64,000 nucleotides of DNA, from NCBI GenBank assembly GCA_963580455.1, contig OY756958.1, positions 15,140,501 to 15,204,500 of the forward strand, given 5' to 3'. The position numbers were made by a program, and so were the translations under genes. Below are positions 38,498 through 51,360 of this stretch, piece after piece; within the stretch, counting starts at the first letter, position 1, and the number at the start of each line of letters is the position of its first letter. The notes beneath the pieces are model-generated. The model was not told the DNA's origin, did not search any database, and saw only the letters and a program-made list of their open reading frames with translations. The stretch is from Euonymus europaeus (taxonomy: Eukaryota; Streptophyta; Magnoliopsida; Celastrales; Celastraceae).

Positions 38498-41290
38498 TCG
38501 ATGAGAAAACACCAACTTTACAGGACAAATGGACAACAACGTTAAAAGGTCCTCCATAGAGAGACTTGAGCAACTTCTAATCAACAAAGTCGCTCGGTGT
38601 ACACTTTTTATTGTTCTTCTATGTCAAATTTTACGAGTATATGCTTTGTGGATTATTTTGATGCCAAAACCCGAACTTTCTATGACAAATAGACAAAAAC
38701 ATTAAAAGCTCCTCCATAAAGAGTGTTGTGCAACTTCGGACTATCAAATTTGCTCGGTGTACACTTTTTATTGTTATTCTTTGTCAAATTTTATGAGTAT
38801 AAGCTTCCTAGATTATTTCGATGTCAAAACCCCAACTTTCTATGACAAATGGACAAAAACTTTTAAAGCTACTCAATAGAGAGAATTTAGCAACTTTAGA
38901 ACATAAAAGTTGCTCGGTGTAGACTTTTTATTGTTCTTCTATGTAAAATTTTACGAGTATAAGCGCCCTAGATTATTTCGATGCCAAAACCCAAGTTTCT
39001 ATGAAAAATGTACAAAAACGTTAAAAGCTCCTCCATAGAGAGAGTTGTGCAACTTCGGACTATCAAAGTTGCTCGGTGTACACTTTTTATTGTTCTTCGA
39101 TGTCAAATTTTACGAGTATAAGCTTCCAAGATTATTTTGATGCCAAAACCCAACTTTCTATGACAAATGGACAAAACCGTTTAAAGCTCCTCCACAGAGA
39201 GAGTTGAGCAACTTCGGACCATAAAAGTTGCTCGGTGTACACTTTCTATTGTTCTTCTATGTTAAAATTTACGAGTATAAGCTTCCTAGATTATTTCAAT
39301 TCCAAAACCCTTACTTTCTATGACAAAGTGACAAAACCGTTTAAAGCTACTCCATAGAGAGAGTTGAGCAACTTCGGACCATAAAAGTTGCTCAGTGTAC
39401 ACTTTTGATTGTTCTTCTATGTCAAATTTTATGACTATAAGCATCCTAGATTATTTCGATGCCAAAACCCCAACTTTGTATGACAAATGGAGGAAAGCGT
39501 TTAAAGTTCCTCCATAGAGAGAGTTGCGCAACTTCGGACTATCAAAATTGCTCGGTGTACACTTTTTATTGTTATTCTATGTCAAATTTTACGAGTATAA
39601 GCTTCCTAGATTATTTTGATGCCAAAACCCCAACTTTCTATGACAAATGGACAAAACCGTTTAAAGCTTCTCCATAGAGTGAGTTGTGCAATATTGGACT
39701 ATCAATGTTGGTCGGTGTACATTTTTTTTTGTTATTCTATGTCAAATTTTACGAGTATAAGCTTCCTAGATTATTTCGATGTGAAAACACCAACTTTACA
39801 AGACAAATGGACAAAAACGTTAAAAGCTCCTCCATAGAGAGAGTTGAGCAACTTCTTATCATCAAAGTCGCTCACTGTACACTTTTTATTGTTCTTCTAT
39901 GTCAAATTTTACGAGTATAAGCTTCATAGATTATTTCGATGTGAAAACACCAACTTTACAAGTCAAATGGACAAAAACATTAAAACCTCCTCCATAGAGA
40001 GAGTTGAGCAACTTCTAATCATCAAAGTCGCTCGGGCTACACTTTTTATTTCTTCTTCTATGTCAAATTTTACGAGTATATGCTTTGTGGATTATTTTGA
40101 TGCCAAAACCCGAACTTTCTATGACAAATGGACAAAAACAGTAAAAGCTCCTCCATAGAGAGCGTTGTGCAACTTCGGACTATAAAAATGGCTCGGTGTA
40201 CACTTTTTATTGTTATTCTATGTCAAATTTTACGAGTATAAGCTTCCTAGATTATTTCGATGCCAAAACCCCAAGTTTCTATGACAAATGGACAAAAACT
40301 TTTAAAGCTATTAAATAGAGAGAGTTGAGAAACTTCAGAACATAAAAGTTGCTCGGTGTACACTTTTTATTGTTATTCTATATCAAATTTTACGAGTATA
40401 AGCTTCCTAGATTATTTCGATCCCAAAAACCCAACTTTCTATGACAAAAGGACAAAACCATTTAAAGCTCCTCAATAGAGTGAGTTGAGCAACTTCGGAC
40501 TATCAAAGTTGCTCGGTGTCCACTTTTTATTGTTATTCTTTGTCAAATTTTACGAGTATATGCTTGCTGGATTATTTTGATGCCAAAACCCCAACTATCA
40601 ATAAGAAATGAGCAAAACCGTTAAAAGCTACGTCATAGTGAGAGTTGAGCAATTCCGGACCATCAAAGTTGCTCATTGTACACTTTTTATTGTTCTTCTA
40701 CGTCAAATTTTACGAGTATAAGCTTCCTAGATTATTTCGATGCCAAAACCCCAACTTTCTATGAGAAATGGACAAAAACTTTTAAAGCTATTAAATAGAG
40801 AGAGTTGAGAAACTTCAGATCATAAAAGTTGCTCGGTGTACACTTTTTATTGTTATTCTATATCAAATTTTACGAGTATAAGCTTCCTAGATTATTTCGA
40901 TCCCAAAAACCCAACTTTCTATGACAAAAGGACAAAACCGTTTAAAGCTCCTCAATAGAGTGAGTTGAGCAACTTCGGACTATCAAAGTTGCTCGGTGTA
41001 CACTTTTTATTGTTATTCTATGTCAAATTTTACGAGTATATGCTTGCTGGATTATTTTGATGCCAAAACCCCAACTATCAATAAGAAATGAGCAAAACCA
41101 TTAAAAGCTACGTCATAGTGAGAGTTGAGCAATTCCGGACCATCAAAGTTGCTCATTGTACACTTTTTATTGTTCTTCTACGTCAAATTTTACGAGTATA
41201 AGATTCCTAGATTATTTCGATGCCAAAACCCCAACTTTCTATGAGAAATGGACAAAACCGTTTAAAGCTCCTCCATAGAGTGAGTTGAGC
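38498..41290 (+). repeat. Truncated relative of the 3,520-bp unit with a 480-bp duplication
   Basis: From about 38,500 to 40,760 the monomer order matches 41,380-43,640 at offset 2,879-2,880 (38,500/41,379; 39,459/42,338; 39,844/42,724). Three monomers are then duplicated: about 40,290-40,769 and 40,770-41,249, offset 480, marked by the private GATCCCAAAAACCC at about 40,420 and 40,900 and by TTAAATAGAG. This stretch is therefore an older, rearranged copy of the following unit. Confidence 0.83.
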
Positions 41291-44200
41291 AACTTCGGAC
41301 TATCAAAGTTGCTCGGTGTACACATTTTATTGTTCTTCTATGTCAAATTTTACGAGTATAAGCTTCCTAGATTATTTCGATGAGAAAACACCAACTTTAC
41401 AGGACAAATAGACAAAAACGTTAAAAGGTCCTCCATAGAGAGAGTTGAGCAACTTCTAATCAACAAAGTCACTCGGTGTACACTTTTTATTGTTCTTCTA
41501 TGTCAAATTTTACGAGTATATGCTTTGTGGATTATTTTGATGCCAAAACCCGAACTTTCTATGACAAATGGACAAAAACATTAAAAGCTCCTCCATAGAG
41601 AGTGTTGTGCAACTTCGGACTATCAAATTTGCTCGGTGTACACTTTTTATTGTTATTCTATGTCAAATTTTATGAGTATAAGCTTCCTAGATTATTTCGA
41701 TGTCAAAACCCCAACTTTCTATGACAAATGGACAAAAACTTTTAAAGCTACTAAATAGAGAGAATTTAGCAACTTCAGAACATAAAAGTTGCTCGGTGTA
41801 GACTTTTTATTGTTCTTCTATGTAAAATTTTACGAGTATAAGCGCCCTAGATTATTTCGATGCCAAAACCCAAGTTTCTATGACAAATGGACAAAAACGT
41901 TAAAAGCTCCTCCATAGAGAGAGTTGTGCAACTTCGGACTATCAAAGTTGCTCGGTGTACACTTTTTATTGTTCTTCTATGTCAAATTTTACGAGTATAA
42001 GCTTCCTAGATTATTTTGATGCCAAAACCCAACTTTCTATGACAAATGGACAAAACCGTTTAAAGCTCCTCCACAGAGAGAGTTGAGCAATTTCGGACCA
42101 TAAAAGTTGCTCGGTGTACACTTTTTATTGTTCTTCTATGTTAAAACTTACGAGTATAAGCTTCCTAGATTATTTCGATTCCAAAACCCTTACTTTCTAT
42201 GACAAATGGACAAAACCGTTTAAAGCTACTCCATAGAGAGAGTTGAGCAACTTCGGACCATAAAAGTTGCTCAGTGTACACTTTTTATTGTTCTTCTATG
42301 TCAAATTTTATGACTATAAGCATCCTAGATTATTTCGATGCCAAAACCCCAACTTTGTATGACAAATGGAGGAAAGCGTTTAAAGCTCCTCCATAGAGAG
42401 AGTTGCGCAACTTCGGACTATCAAAATTGCTCGGTGTACACTTTTTATTGTTATTCTATGTCAAATTTTACGAGTATAAGCTTCCTAGATTATTTTGATG
42501 CCAAAACCCCAACTTTCTATGACAAATGGACAAAACCGTTTAAAGCTTCTCTATAGAGTGAGTTGTGCAATATTGGACTATCAATGTTGGTCGGTGTACA
42601 TTTTTTTTTTGTTATTCTATGTCAAATTTTACGAGTATAAGCTTCCTAGATTATTTCGATGTGAAAACACCAACTTTACAAGACAAATGGACAAAAACGT
42701 TAAAAGCTCCTCCATAGAGAGAGTTGAGCAACTTCTTATCATCAAAGTCGCTCAATGTACACTTTTTATTGTTCTTCTATGTCAAATTTTACGAGTATAA
42801 GCTTCATAGATTATTTCGATGTGAAAACACCAACTTTACAAGTCAAATGGACAAAAACATTAAAACCTCCTCCATAGAGAGAGTTGAGCAACTTCTAATC
42901 ATCAAAGTCGCTCGGGCTACACTTTTTATTTCTTCTTCTATGTCAAATTTTACGAGTATATGCTTTGTGGATTATTTTGATGCCAAAACCCGAACTTTCT
43001 ATGACAAATGGACAAAAACAGTAAAAGCTCCTCCATAGAGAGCGTTGTGCAACTTCGGACTATCAAAATTGCTCGGTGTACACTTTTTATTGTTATTCTA
43101 TGTCAAATTTTACGAGTATAAGCTTCCTAGATTATTTCGATGCCAAAACCCCAAGTTTCTATGACAAATGGACAAAAACTTTTAAAGCTATTCAATAGAG
43201 AGAGTTGAGCAACTTCATAACATAAAAGTTGCTCGGTGTACACTTTTTATTGTTATTCTATATCAAATTTTACGAGTATAAGCTTCCTAGATTATTTCGA
43301 TGCCAAAAACCCAACTTTCTATGACAAAAGGACAAAACCGTTTAAAGCTCCTCCATAGAGTGAGTTGAGCAACTTCGGACTATCAAAGTTGCCCGGTGTA
43401 CACTTTTTATTGTTATTCTATGTCAAATTTTACGAGTATATGCTTGCTGGATTATTTTGATGCCAAAACCCCAACTATCAATAAGAAATGAGCAAAACCG
43501 TTAAAAGCTACTTCATAGTGAGAGTTGAGCAATTCCGGACCATCAAAGTTGCTTATTGTACACTTTTTATTGTTCTTCTACGTCAAATTTTACGAGTATA
43601 AGCTTCCTAGATTATTTCGATGCCAAAACCCCAACTTTCTATGAGAAATGGACAAAACCGTTTAAAGCTCCTCCATAGAGTTAGTTGAGCAACTTCGGAC
43701 TATCAAAGTTGCTCGGTGTAAACTTTTTATTGTTCTTCTATGTCAAATTTTACGAGTATAAGCTTCCTAGATTATTTCGATGAGAAAACACCAACTTTAC
43801 AAGACAAATGGACAAAAACGTTAAAAGGTCCTCCATAGAGAGAGTTGAGCAACTTCTAATCATCAAAGTTGCTCGGTGTACACTTTTTGTTGTTCCTTCT
43901 ATGTCAAATTTTACGAGTATATGCTTGCTGGATTATTTTGATGCCAAAACCCCAACTATCAATAAGAAATGAGTAAAACCGTTAAAAGCTACTTCATAGT
44001 GAGAGTTGAGCAATTTCGGACCATCAAAGTTGCTCATTGTACACTTTTTATTGTTCTTCTACGTCAAATTTTACGAGTATAAGCTTCCTAGATTATTTCG
44101 ATGCCAAAATCCCAACTTTCTATGAGAAATGGACACAACCGTTTAAAGCCCCTCCATAGAGTGAGTTAAGCAACTTCGGACTATCAAAGTTGCTCGGTGT

Positions 44201-47200
44201 ACACTTTTTATTGTTCTTCTATGTCAAATTTTACGAGTATAAGCTTCCTAGATTATTTCGATGCCAAAACCCCAACTTTCTATGACAAATGGACAAAAAC
44301 TTTAAAGCTATTCAATAGAGAGAGTTGAGCAACTTCAGAACATAAAAGTTGCTCGGTGTACATTTTTTATTGTTATTCTATATCAAATTTTACGAGTATA
44401 AGCTTCCTAGATTATTTCGATGCCAAAAACCCAACTTTCTATGACAAAAGGACAAAACCGTTTAAAGCTCCTCCATAGAGTGAGTTGAGCAACTTCGGAC
44501 TATCAAAGTTGCTCGGTGTACACTTTTTATTGTTATTCTATGTCATATTTTACGAGTATATGCTTGCTGGATTATTTTGATGCCAAAACCCCAACTATCA
44601 ATAAGAAATGAGCAAAACCGTTAAAAGCTACTTCATAGTGAGAGTTGAGCAATTCCGGACCATCAAAGTTGCTCATTGTACACTTTTTATTGTTCTTCTA
44701 CGTCAAATTTTACGAGTATAAGCTTCCTAGATTACTTCGATGCCAAAACCCGAACTTTCTATGAGAAATGGACAAAAACAGTAAAAGCTCCTCCATAGAG
44801 AGCGTTGTGCAACTTCGGACTATCAAAGTTGCTCGGTGTACACTTTTTATTGTTCTTCTATGTCAAATTTTACGAGTATAAGCTTCCTAGATTATTTCGA
44901 TGAGAAAACACCAACTTTACAGGACAAATGGACAAAAACGTTAAAAGGTCCTCCATAGAGAGAGTTGAGCAACTTCTAATCAACAAAGTCGCTCGGTGTA
45001 CACTTTTTATTGTTCTTCTATGTCAAATTTTACGAGTATATGCTTTGTGGATTATTTTGATGCCAAAACCCGAACTTTCTATGACAAATGGACAAAAACA
45101 TTAAAAGCTCCTCCATAGAGAGTGTTGTGCAACTTCGGACTATCAAATTTGCTCGGTGTACACTTTTTATTGTTATTCTATGTCAAATTTTATGAGTATA
45201 AGCTTCCTAGATTATTTCGATGTCAAAACCCCAACTTTCTATGACAAATGGACAAAAACTTTTAAAGCTACTCAATAGAGAGAATTTAGCAACTTCAGAA
45301 CATAAAAGTTGCTCGGTGTAGACTTTTTATTGTTCTTCTATGTAAAATTTTACGAGTATAAGCGCCCTAGATTATTTCGATGCCAAAACCCAAGTTTCTA
45401 TGACAAATGGACAAAAACGTTAAAAGCTCCTCCATAGAGAGAGTTGTGCAACTTCGGACTATCAAAGTTGCTCGGTGTACACTTTTTATTGTTCTTCTAT
45501 GTCAAATTTTACGAGTATAAGCTTCCTAGATTATTTTGATGCCAAAACCCAACTTTCTATGACAAATGGACAAAACCGTTTAAAGCTCCTCCACAGAGAG
45601 AGTTGAGCAATTTCGGACCATAAAAGTTGCTCGGTGTACACTTTTTATTGTTCTTCTATGTTAAAACTTACGAGTATAAGCTTCATAGATTATTTCGATT
45701 CCAAAACCCTTACTTTCTATGACAAATGGACAAAACCGTTTAAAGCTACTCCATAGAGAGAGTTGAGCAACTTCGAACCATAAAAGTTGCTCAGTGTACA
45801 CTTTTTATTGTTCTTCTATGTCAAATTTTATGACTATAAGCATCCTAGATTATTTCGATGCCAAAACCCCAACTTTGTATGACAAATGGAGGAAAGCGTT
45901 TAAAGCTCCTCCATAGAGAGAGTTGCGCAACTTCGGACTATCAAAATTGCTCGGTGTACACTTTTTATTGTTATTCTATGTCAAATTTTACGAGTATAAG
46001 CTTCCTAGATTATTTTGATGCCAAAACCCCAACTTTCTATGACAAATGGACAAAACCGTTTAAAGCTTCTCTATAGAGTGAGTTGTGCAATATTGGACTA
46101 TCAATGTTGGTCGGTGTACATTTTTTTTTTGTTATTCTATGTCAAATTTTACGAGTATAAGCTTCCTAGATTATTTCGATGTGAAAACACCAACTTTACA
46201 AGACAAATGGACAAAAACGTTAAAAGCTCCTCCATAGAGAGAGTTGAGCAACTTCTTATCATCAAAGTCGCTCAATGTACACTTTTTATTGTTCTTCTAT
46301 GTCAAATTTTACGAGTATAAGCTTCATAGATTATTTCGATGTGAAAACACCAACTTTACAAGTCAAATGGACAAAAACATTAAAACCTCCTCCATAGAGA
46401 GAGTTGAGCAACTTCTAATCATCAAAGTCGCTCGGGCTACACTTTTTATTTCTTCTTCTATGTCAAATTTTACGAGTATATGCTTTGTGGATTATTTTGA
46501 TGCCAAAACCCGAACTTTCTATGACAAATGGACAAAAACAGTAAAAGCTCCTCCATAGAGAGCGTTGTGCAACTTCGGACTATCAAAATTGCTCGGTGTA
46601 CACTTTTTATTGTTATTCTATGTCAAATTTTACGAGTATAAGCTTCCTAGATTATTTCGATGCCAAAACCCCAAGTTTCTATGACAAATGGACAAAAACT
46701 TTTAAAGCTATTCAATAGAGAGAGTTGAGCAACTTCAGAACATAAAAGTTGCTCGGTGTACACTTTTTATTGTTATTCTATATCAAATTTTACGAGTATA
46801 AGCTTCCTAGATTATTTCGATGCCAAAAACCCAACTTTCTATGACAAAAGGACAAAACCGTTTAAAGCTCCTCCATAGAGTGAGTTGAGCAACTTCGGAC
46901 TATCAAAGTTGCCCGGTGTACACTTTTTATTGTTATTCTATGTCAAATTTTACGAGTATATGCTTGCTGGATTATTTTGATGCCAAAACCCCAACTATCA
47001 ATAAGAAATGAGCAAAACCGTTAAAAGCTACTTCATAGTGAGAGTTGAGCAATTCCGGACCATCAAAGTTGCTTATTGTACACTTTTTATTGTTCTTCTA
47101 CGTCAAATTTTACGAGTATAAGCTTCCTAGATTATTTCGATGCCAAAACCCCAACTTTCTATGAGAAATGGACAAAACCGTTTAAAGCTCCTCCATAGAG

Positions 47201-48695
47201 TTAGTTGAGCAACTTCGGACTATCAAAGTTGCTCGGTGTAAACTTTTTATTGTTCTTCTATGTCAAATTTTACGAGTATAAGCTTCCTAGATTATTTCGA
47301 TGAGAAAACACCAACTTTACAAGACAAATGGACAAAAACGTTAAAAGGTCCTCCATAGAGAGAGTTGAGCAACTTCTAATCATCAAAGTTGCTCGGTGTA
47401 CACTTTTTGTTGTTCCTTCTATGTCAAATTTTACGAGTATATGCTTGCTGGATTATTTTGATGCCAAAACCCCAACTATCAATAAGAAATGAGTAAAACC
47501 GTTAAAAGCTACTTCATAGTGAGAGTTGAGCAATTTCGGACCATCAAAGTTGCTCATTGTACACTTTTTATTGTTCTTCTACGTCAAATTTTACGAGTAT
47601 AAGCTTCCTAGATTATTTCGATGCCAAAATCCCAACTTTCTATGAGAAATGGACACAACCGTTTAAAGCCCCTCCATAGAGTGAGTTAAGCAACTTCGGA
47701 CTATCAAAGTTGCTCGGTGTACACTTTTTATTGTTCTTCTATGTCAAATTTTACGAGTATAAGCTTCCTAGATTATTTCGATGCCAAAACCTCAACTTTC
47801 TATGACAAATGGACAAAAACTTTAAAGCTATTCAATAGAGAGAGTTGAGCAACTTCAGAACATAAAAGTTGCTCGGTGTACATTTTTTATTGTTATTCTA
47901 TATCAAATTTTACGAGTATAAGCTTCCTAGATTATTTCGATGCCAAAAACCCAACTTTCTATGACAAAAGGACAAAACCGTTTAAAGCTCCTCCATAGAG
48001 TGAGTTGAGCAACTTCGGACTATCAAAGTTGCTCGGTGTACACTTTTTATTGTTATTCTATGTCATATTTTACGAGTATATGCTTGCTGGATTATTTTGA
48101 TGCCAAAACCCCAACTATCAATAAGAAATGAGCAAAACCGTTAAAAGCTACTTCATAGTGAGAGTTGAGCAATTCCGGACCATCAAAGTTGCTCATTGTA
48201 CACTTTTTATTGTTCTTCTACGTCAAATTTTACGAGTATAAGCTTCCTAGATTACTTCGATGCCAAAACCCGAACTTTCTATGAGAAATGGACAAAAACA
48301 GTAAAAGCTCCTCCATAGAGAGCGTTGTGCAACTTCGGACTATCAAAGTTGCTCGGTGTACACTTTTTATTGTTCTTCTATGTCAAATTTTACGAGTATA
48401 AGCTTCCTAGATTATTTCGATGAGAAAACACCAACTTTACAAGACAAATGGACAAAAACGTTAAAAGGTCCTCCATAGAGAGAGTTGAGCAACTTCTAAT
48501 CAACAAAGTCGCTCGGTGTACACTTTTTATTGTTCTTCTATGTCAAATTTTACGAGTATATGCTTTGTGGATTATTTTGATGCCAAAACCCGAACTTTCT
48601 ATGACAAATAGACAAAAACATTAAAAGCTCCTCCATAGAGAGTGTTGTGCAACTTCGGACTATCAAATTTGCTCGGTGTACACTTTTTATTGTTG
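41290..48695 (+). repeat. 3,520-bp (22-monomer) higher-order repeat, two copies plus stub
   Basis: Copy 1 (about 41,290-44,809), copy 2 (about 44,810-48,329) and a stub of about 365 bp (48,330-48,695) lie at an offset of exactly 3,520, which is 22 times 160. Matching landmarks include 42,338/45,858, 42,495/46,015, 42,724/46,244 and the GATGAG monomer at 41,379/44,899/48,419. By eye I found about eight base differences between copies 1 and 2, for example GTCACTCGG/GTCGCTCGG and CTTCCTAGAT/CTTCATAGAT, so they are nearly identical. This looks like the youngest large duplication in the window. The junction monomer near 44,741 is a chimera of two types. Confidence 0.92.
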
Positions 48696-51360
48696 TTCTA
48701 TGTCAAATTTTACGAGTATAAGCTTCCTAGATTATTTCGATGCCAAAACCCCAACTTTCTATGACAAATGGACAAAAACTTTAAAGCTACTCAATGGTGA
48801 GAATTGAGCAACTTCAGAACATAAAAGTTGCTCGGTGTACATTTTTTATTGTTATTCTATATCAAATTTTACGAGTATAAGCTTCCTAGATTATTTCGAT
48901 GCCAAAAACCCAACTTTCTATGACAAAAGGACAAAACCGTTTAAAGCTCCTCCATAGAGAGAGTTGTGCAACTTCGGACTATCAAAGTTGCTCGGTGTAC
49001 ACTTTTTATTGTTATTCTATGTCATATTTTACGAGTATATGCTTGCTGGATTATTTTGATGCCAAAACCCCAACTATCAATAAGAAATGAGCAAAACCGT
49101 TAAAAGCTACTTCATAGTGAGAGTTGAGCAATTCCGGACCATCAAAGTTGCTCATTGTACACTTTTTATTGTTCTTCTACGTCAAATTTTACGAGTATAA
49201 GCTTCCTAGATTATTTCGATGCCAAAACCCCAACTTTCCATGAGAAATGGACAAAACCGTTTAAAGCTCCTCCACAGAGTGAGTTGAGCAACTTCGGACT
49301 ATCAAAGTTGCTCGATGTACACTTTTTATTGTTCTTCTATGTCTAATTTTACGAGTATAAGCTTCCTAGATTATTTCGATGAGAAAACAATAACTTTACA
49401 AGACAAATGGACAAAAACGTTAAAAGGTCCTCCATAGAGAGAGTTGAGCAACTTCTAATCAACAAAGTCGCTCGGTGTACACTTTTTATTGTTCTTCTAT
49501 GTCAAATTTTACGAGTATATGCTTTGTGGATTATTTTGATGCCAAAACCCGAACTTTCTATGACAAATAGACAAAAACAGTAAAAGTTCCTCCATAGAGA
49601 GCGTTGTGCAACTTCGGACTATCAAAATTGCTCGGTGTACACTTTTTATTGTTATTCTATGTCAAATTTTACGAGTATAAGCTTCCTAGATTATTTCGAT
49701 GCCAAAACCCCAACTTTCTATGAAAAATGGACAAAAACTTTAAAGCTATTCAATAGAGAGAGTTGAGCAACTTCTAATCAACAAAGTCGCTCGGTGTACA
49801 CTTTTTATTGTTCTTCTATGTCAAATTTTACGAGTCTATGCTTTGTGGATTATTTTGATGCCAAAACCCGAACTTTCTATGACAAATAGACAAAAACATT
49901 AAAAGCTCCTCCATAGAGAGTGTTGTGCAACTTCGGACTATCAAATTTGCTCGGTGTACATTTTTTATTGTTGTTCTATGTCAAATTTTACGAGTATAAG
50001 CTTCCTAGATTATTTCGATGTCAAAACCCTAACTTTCTACGAAAAATGGACAAAAACTTTTAAAGCTACTCAATAGAGAGAATTGAGCAACTTCAGAACA
50101 TAAAAGTTGCTCGGTGTAGACTTTTTATTGTTCTTCTATGTCAAATTTTACGAGTATAAGCGTCCTAGATTATTTCGATGCCAAAACCCAACTTTCTATG
50201 ACAAATGGACAAAAACGTTAAAAGCTCCTCCATAGAGAGAGTTGTGCAACTTCGGACTATCAAAGTTGCTCGGTGTACACTTTTTATTGTTCTTCTATGT
50301 CAAATTTTACGAGTATATGCTTGCTGGATTATTTTGATGCCAAAATCCCAACTACCAATAAAAATGAGCAAAACCGTTAAAAGCTACTTCATAGTGAGAG
50401 TTGAGCAATTCGGGACCATCAAAGTTGCTCATTGTACACTTTTTATTGTTCTTCTACGTCAAATTTTACGAGTATAAGCTTCCTAGATTATTTCGATGCC
50501 AAAACCCCAACTTTCTATGAAAAATGGACAAAACCGTTTAAAGCTCCTCCATAGAGTGAGTTGAGCAACTTCGGACTATCAAAGTTGCTCGGTGTACACT
50601 TTTTATTGTTCTTCTACGTCAAATTTTACGAGTTTAAGCTTCCTAGATTATTTCGATGCCAAAACCCTAACTTTCTATGACAAATGGACAAAACCGTTTA
50701 AAGCTCCTCAATAGAGTGAGTTGAGCAACTTCGGACTATCAAAGTTGCTCGGTTTACACTTTTTATTGTTCTTCTATATCAAATTTTACGAGTATAAGCC
50801 TCCTAGATTATTTCGATGTGAAAATACCAACTTTAAAAGACAAATAGACTAAAACGTTAAAAGCTCCTTCATGGAGAGAGTTGAGCAACTTCTAATCATC
50901 AAAGTCGCTCGGTGTACACTTTTTATTGTTCTTCTATGTCAAATTTTACGAGTATATGCTTTGTGGATTATTTTGATGCCAAAACCCGAACTTTCTATGA
51001 CAAATGGAAAAAAACAATAAAATCTCCTCCATAGAGAGCGTTGTGCAACTTCGGACTATCAAAATTGCTCGTTGTACACTTTTTATTGTTGTTCTATGTC
51101 AAATTTTACGAGTATAAGCTTCCTAGATTATTTCGATGCCAAAACCCCAACTTTCTATGAAAAATGGACAAAAACTTTTAAAGCTACTCAATAGAGAGAG
51201 TTGAGCAACTTCAGAACATAAAAGTTACTCGCTGTACACTTTTTATTGTTATTCTATATCAAATTTTACGAGTATAAGCTTCCTAGATTATTTCGATGCC
51301 AAAAACCCAACTTTCTATGACAAACGGACAAAACCGTTTAACGCTCCTCCATAGAGTGAG
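48695..51360 (+). repeat. Mixed satellite monomers, unordered
   Basis: These are 160-bp monomers of the GATGAG, TGCTTTGTGG, TGCTTGCTGG and AAGCTTCC types with no clear larger unit. Local oddities include CTCAATGGTGAGAATTG near 48,790, GAGTCTATGC near 49,832 and a GATGTG monomer with CTTTAAAAGACAAATAG near 50,830. The area joins the 3,520-bp block to the 2,079-bp block and shares monomer modules with both. No other feature was seen. Confidence 0.77.
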
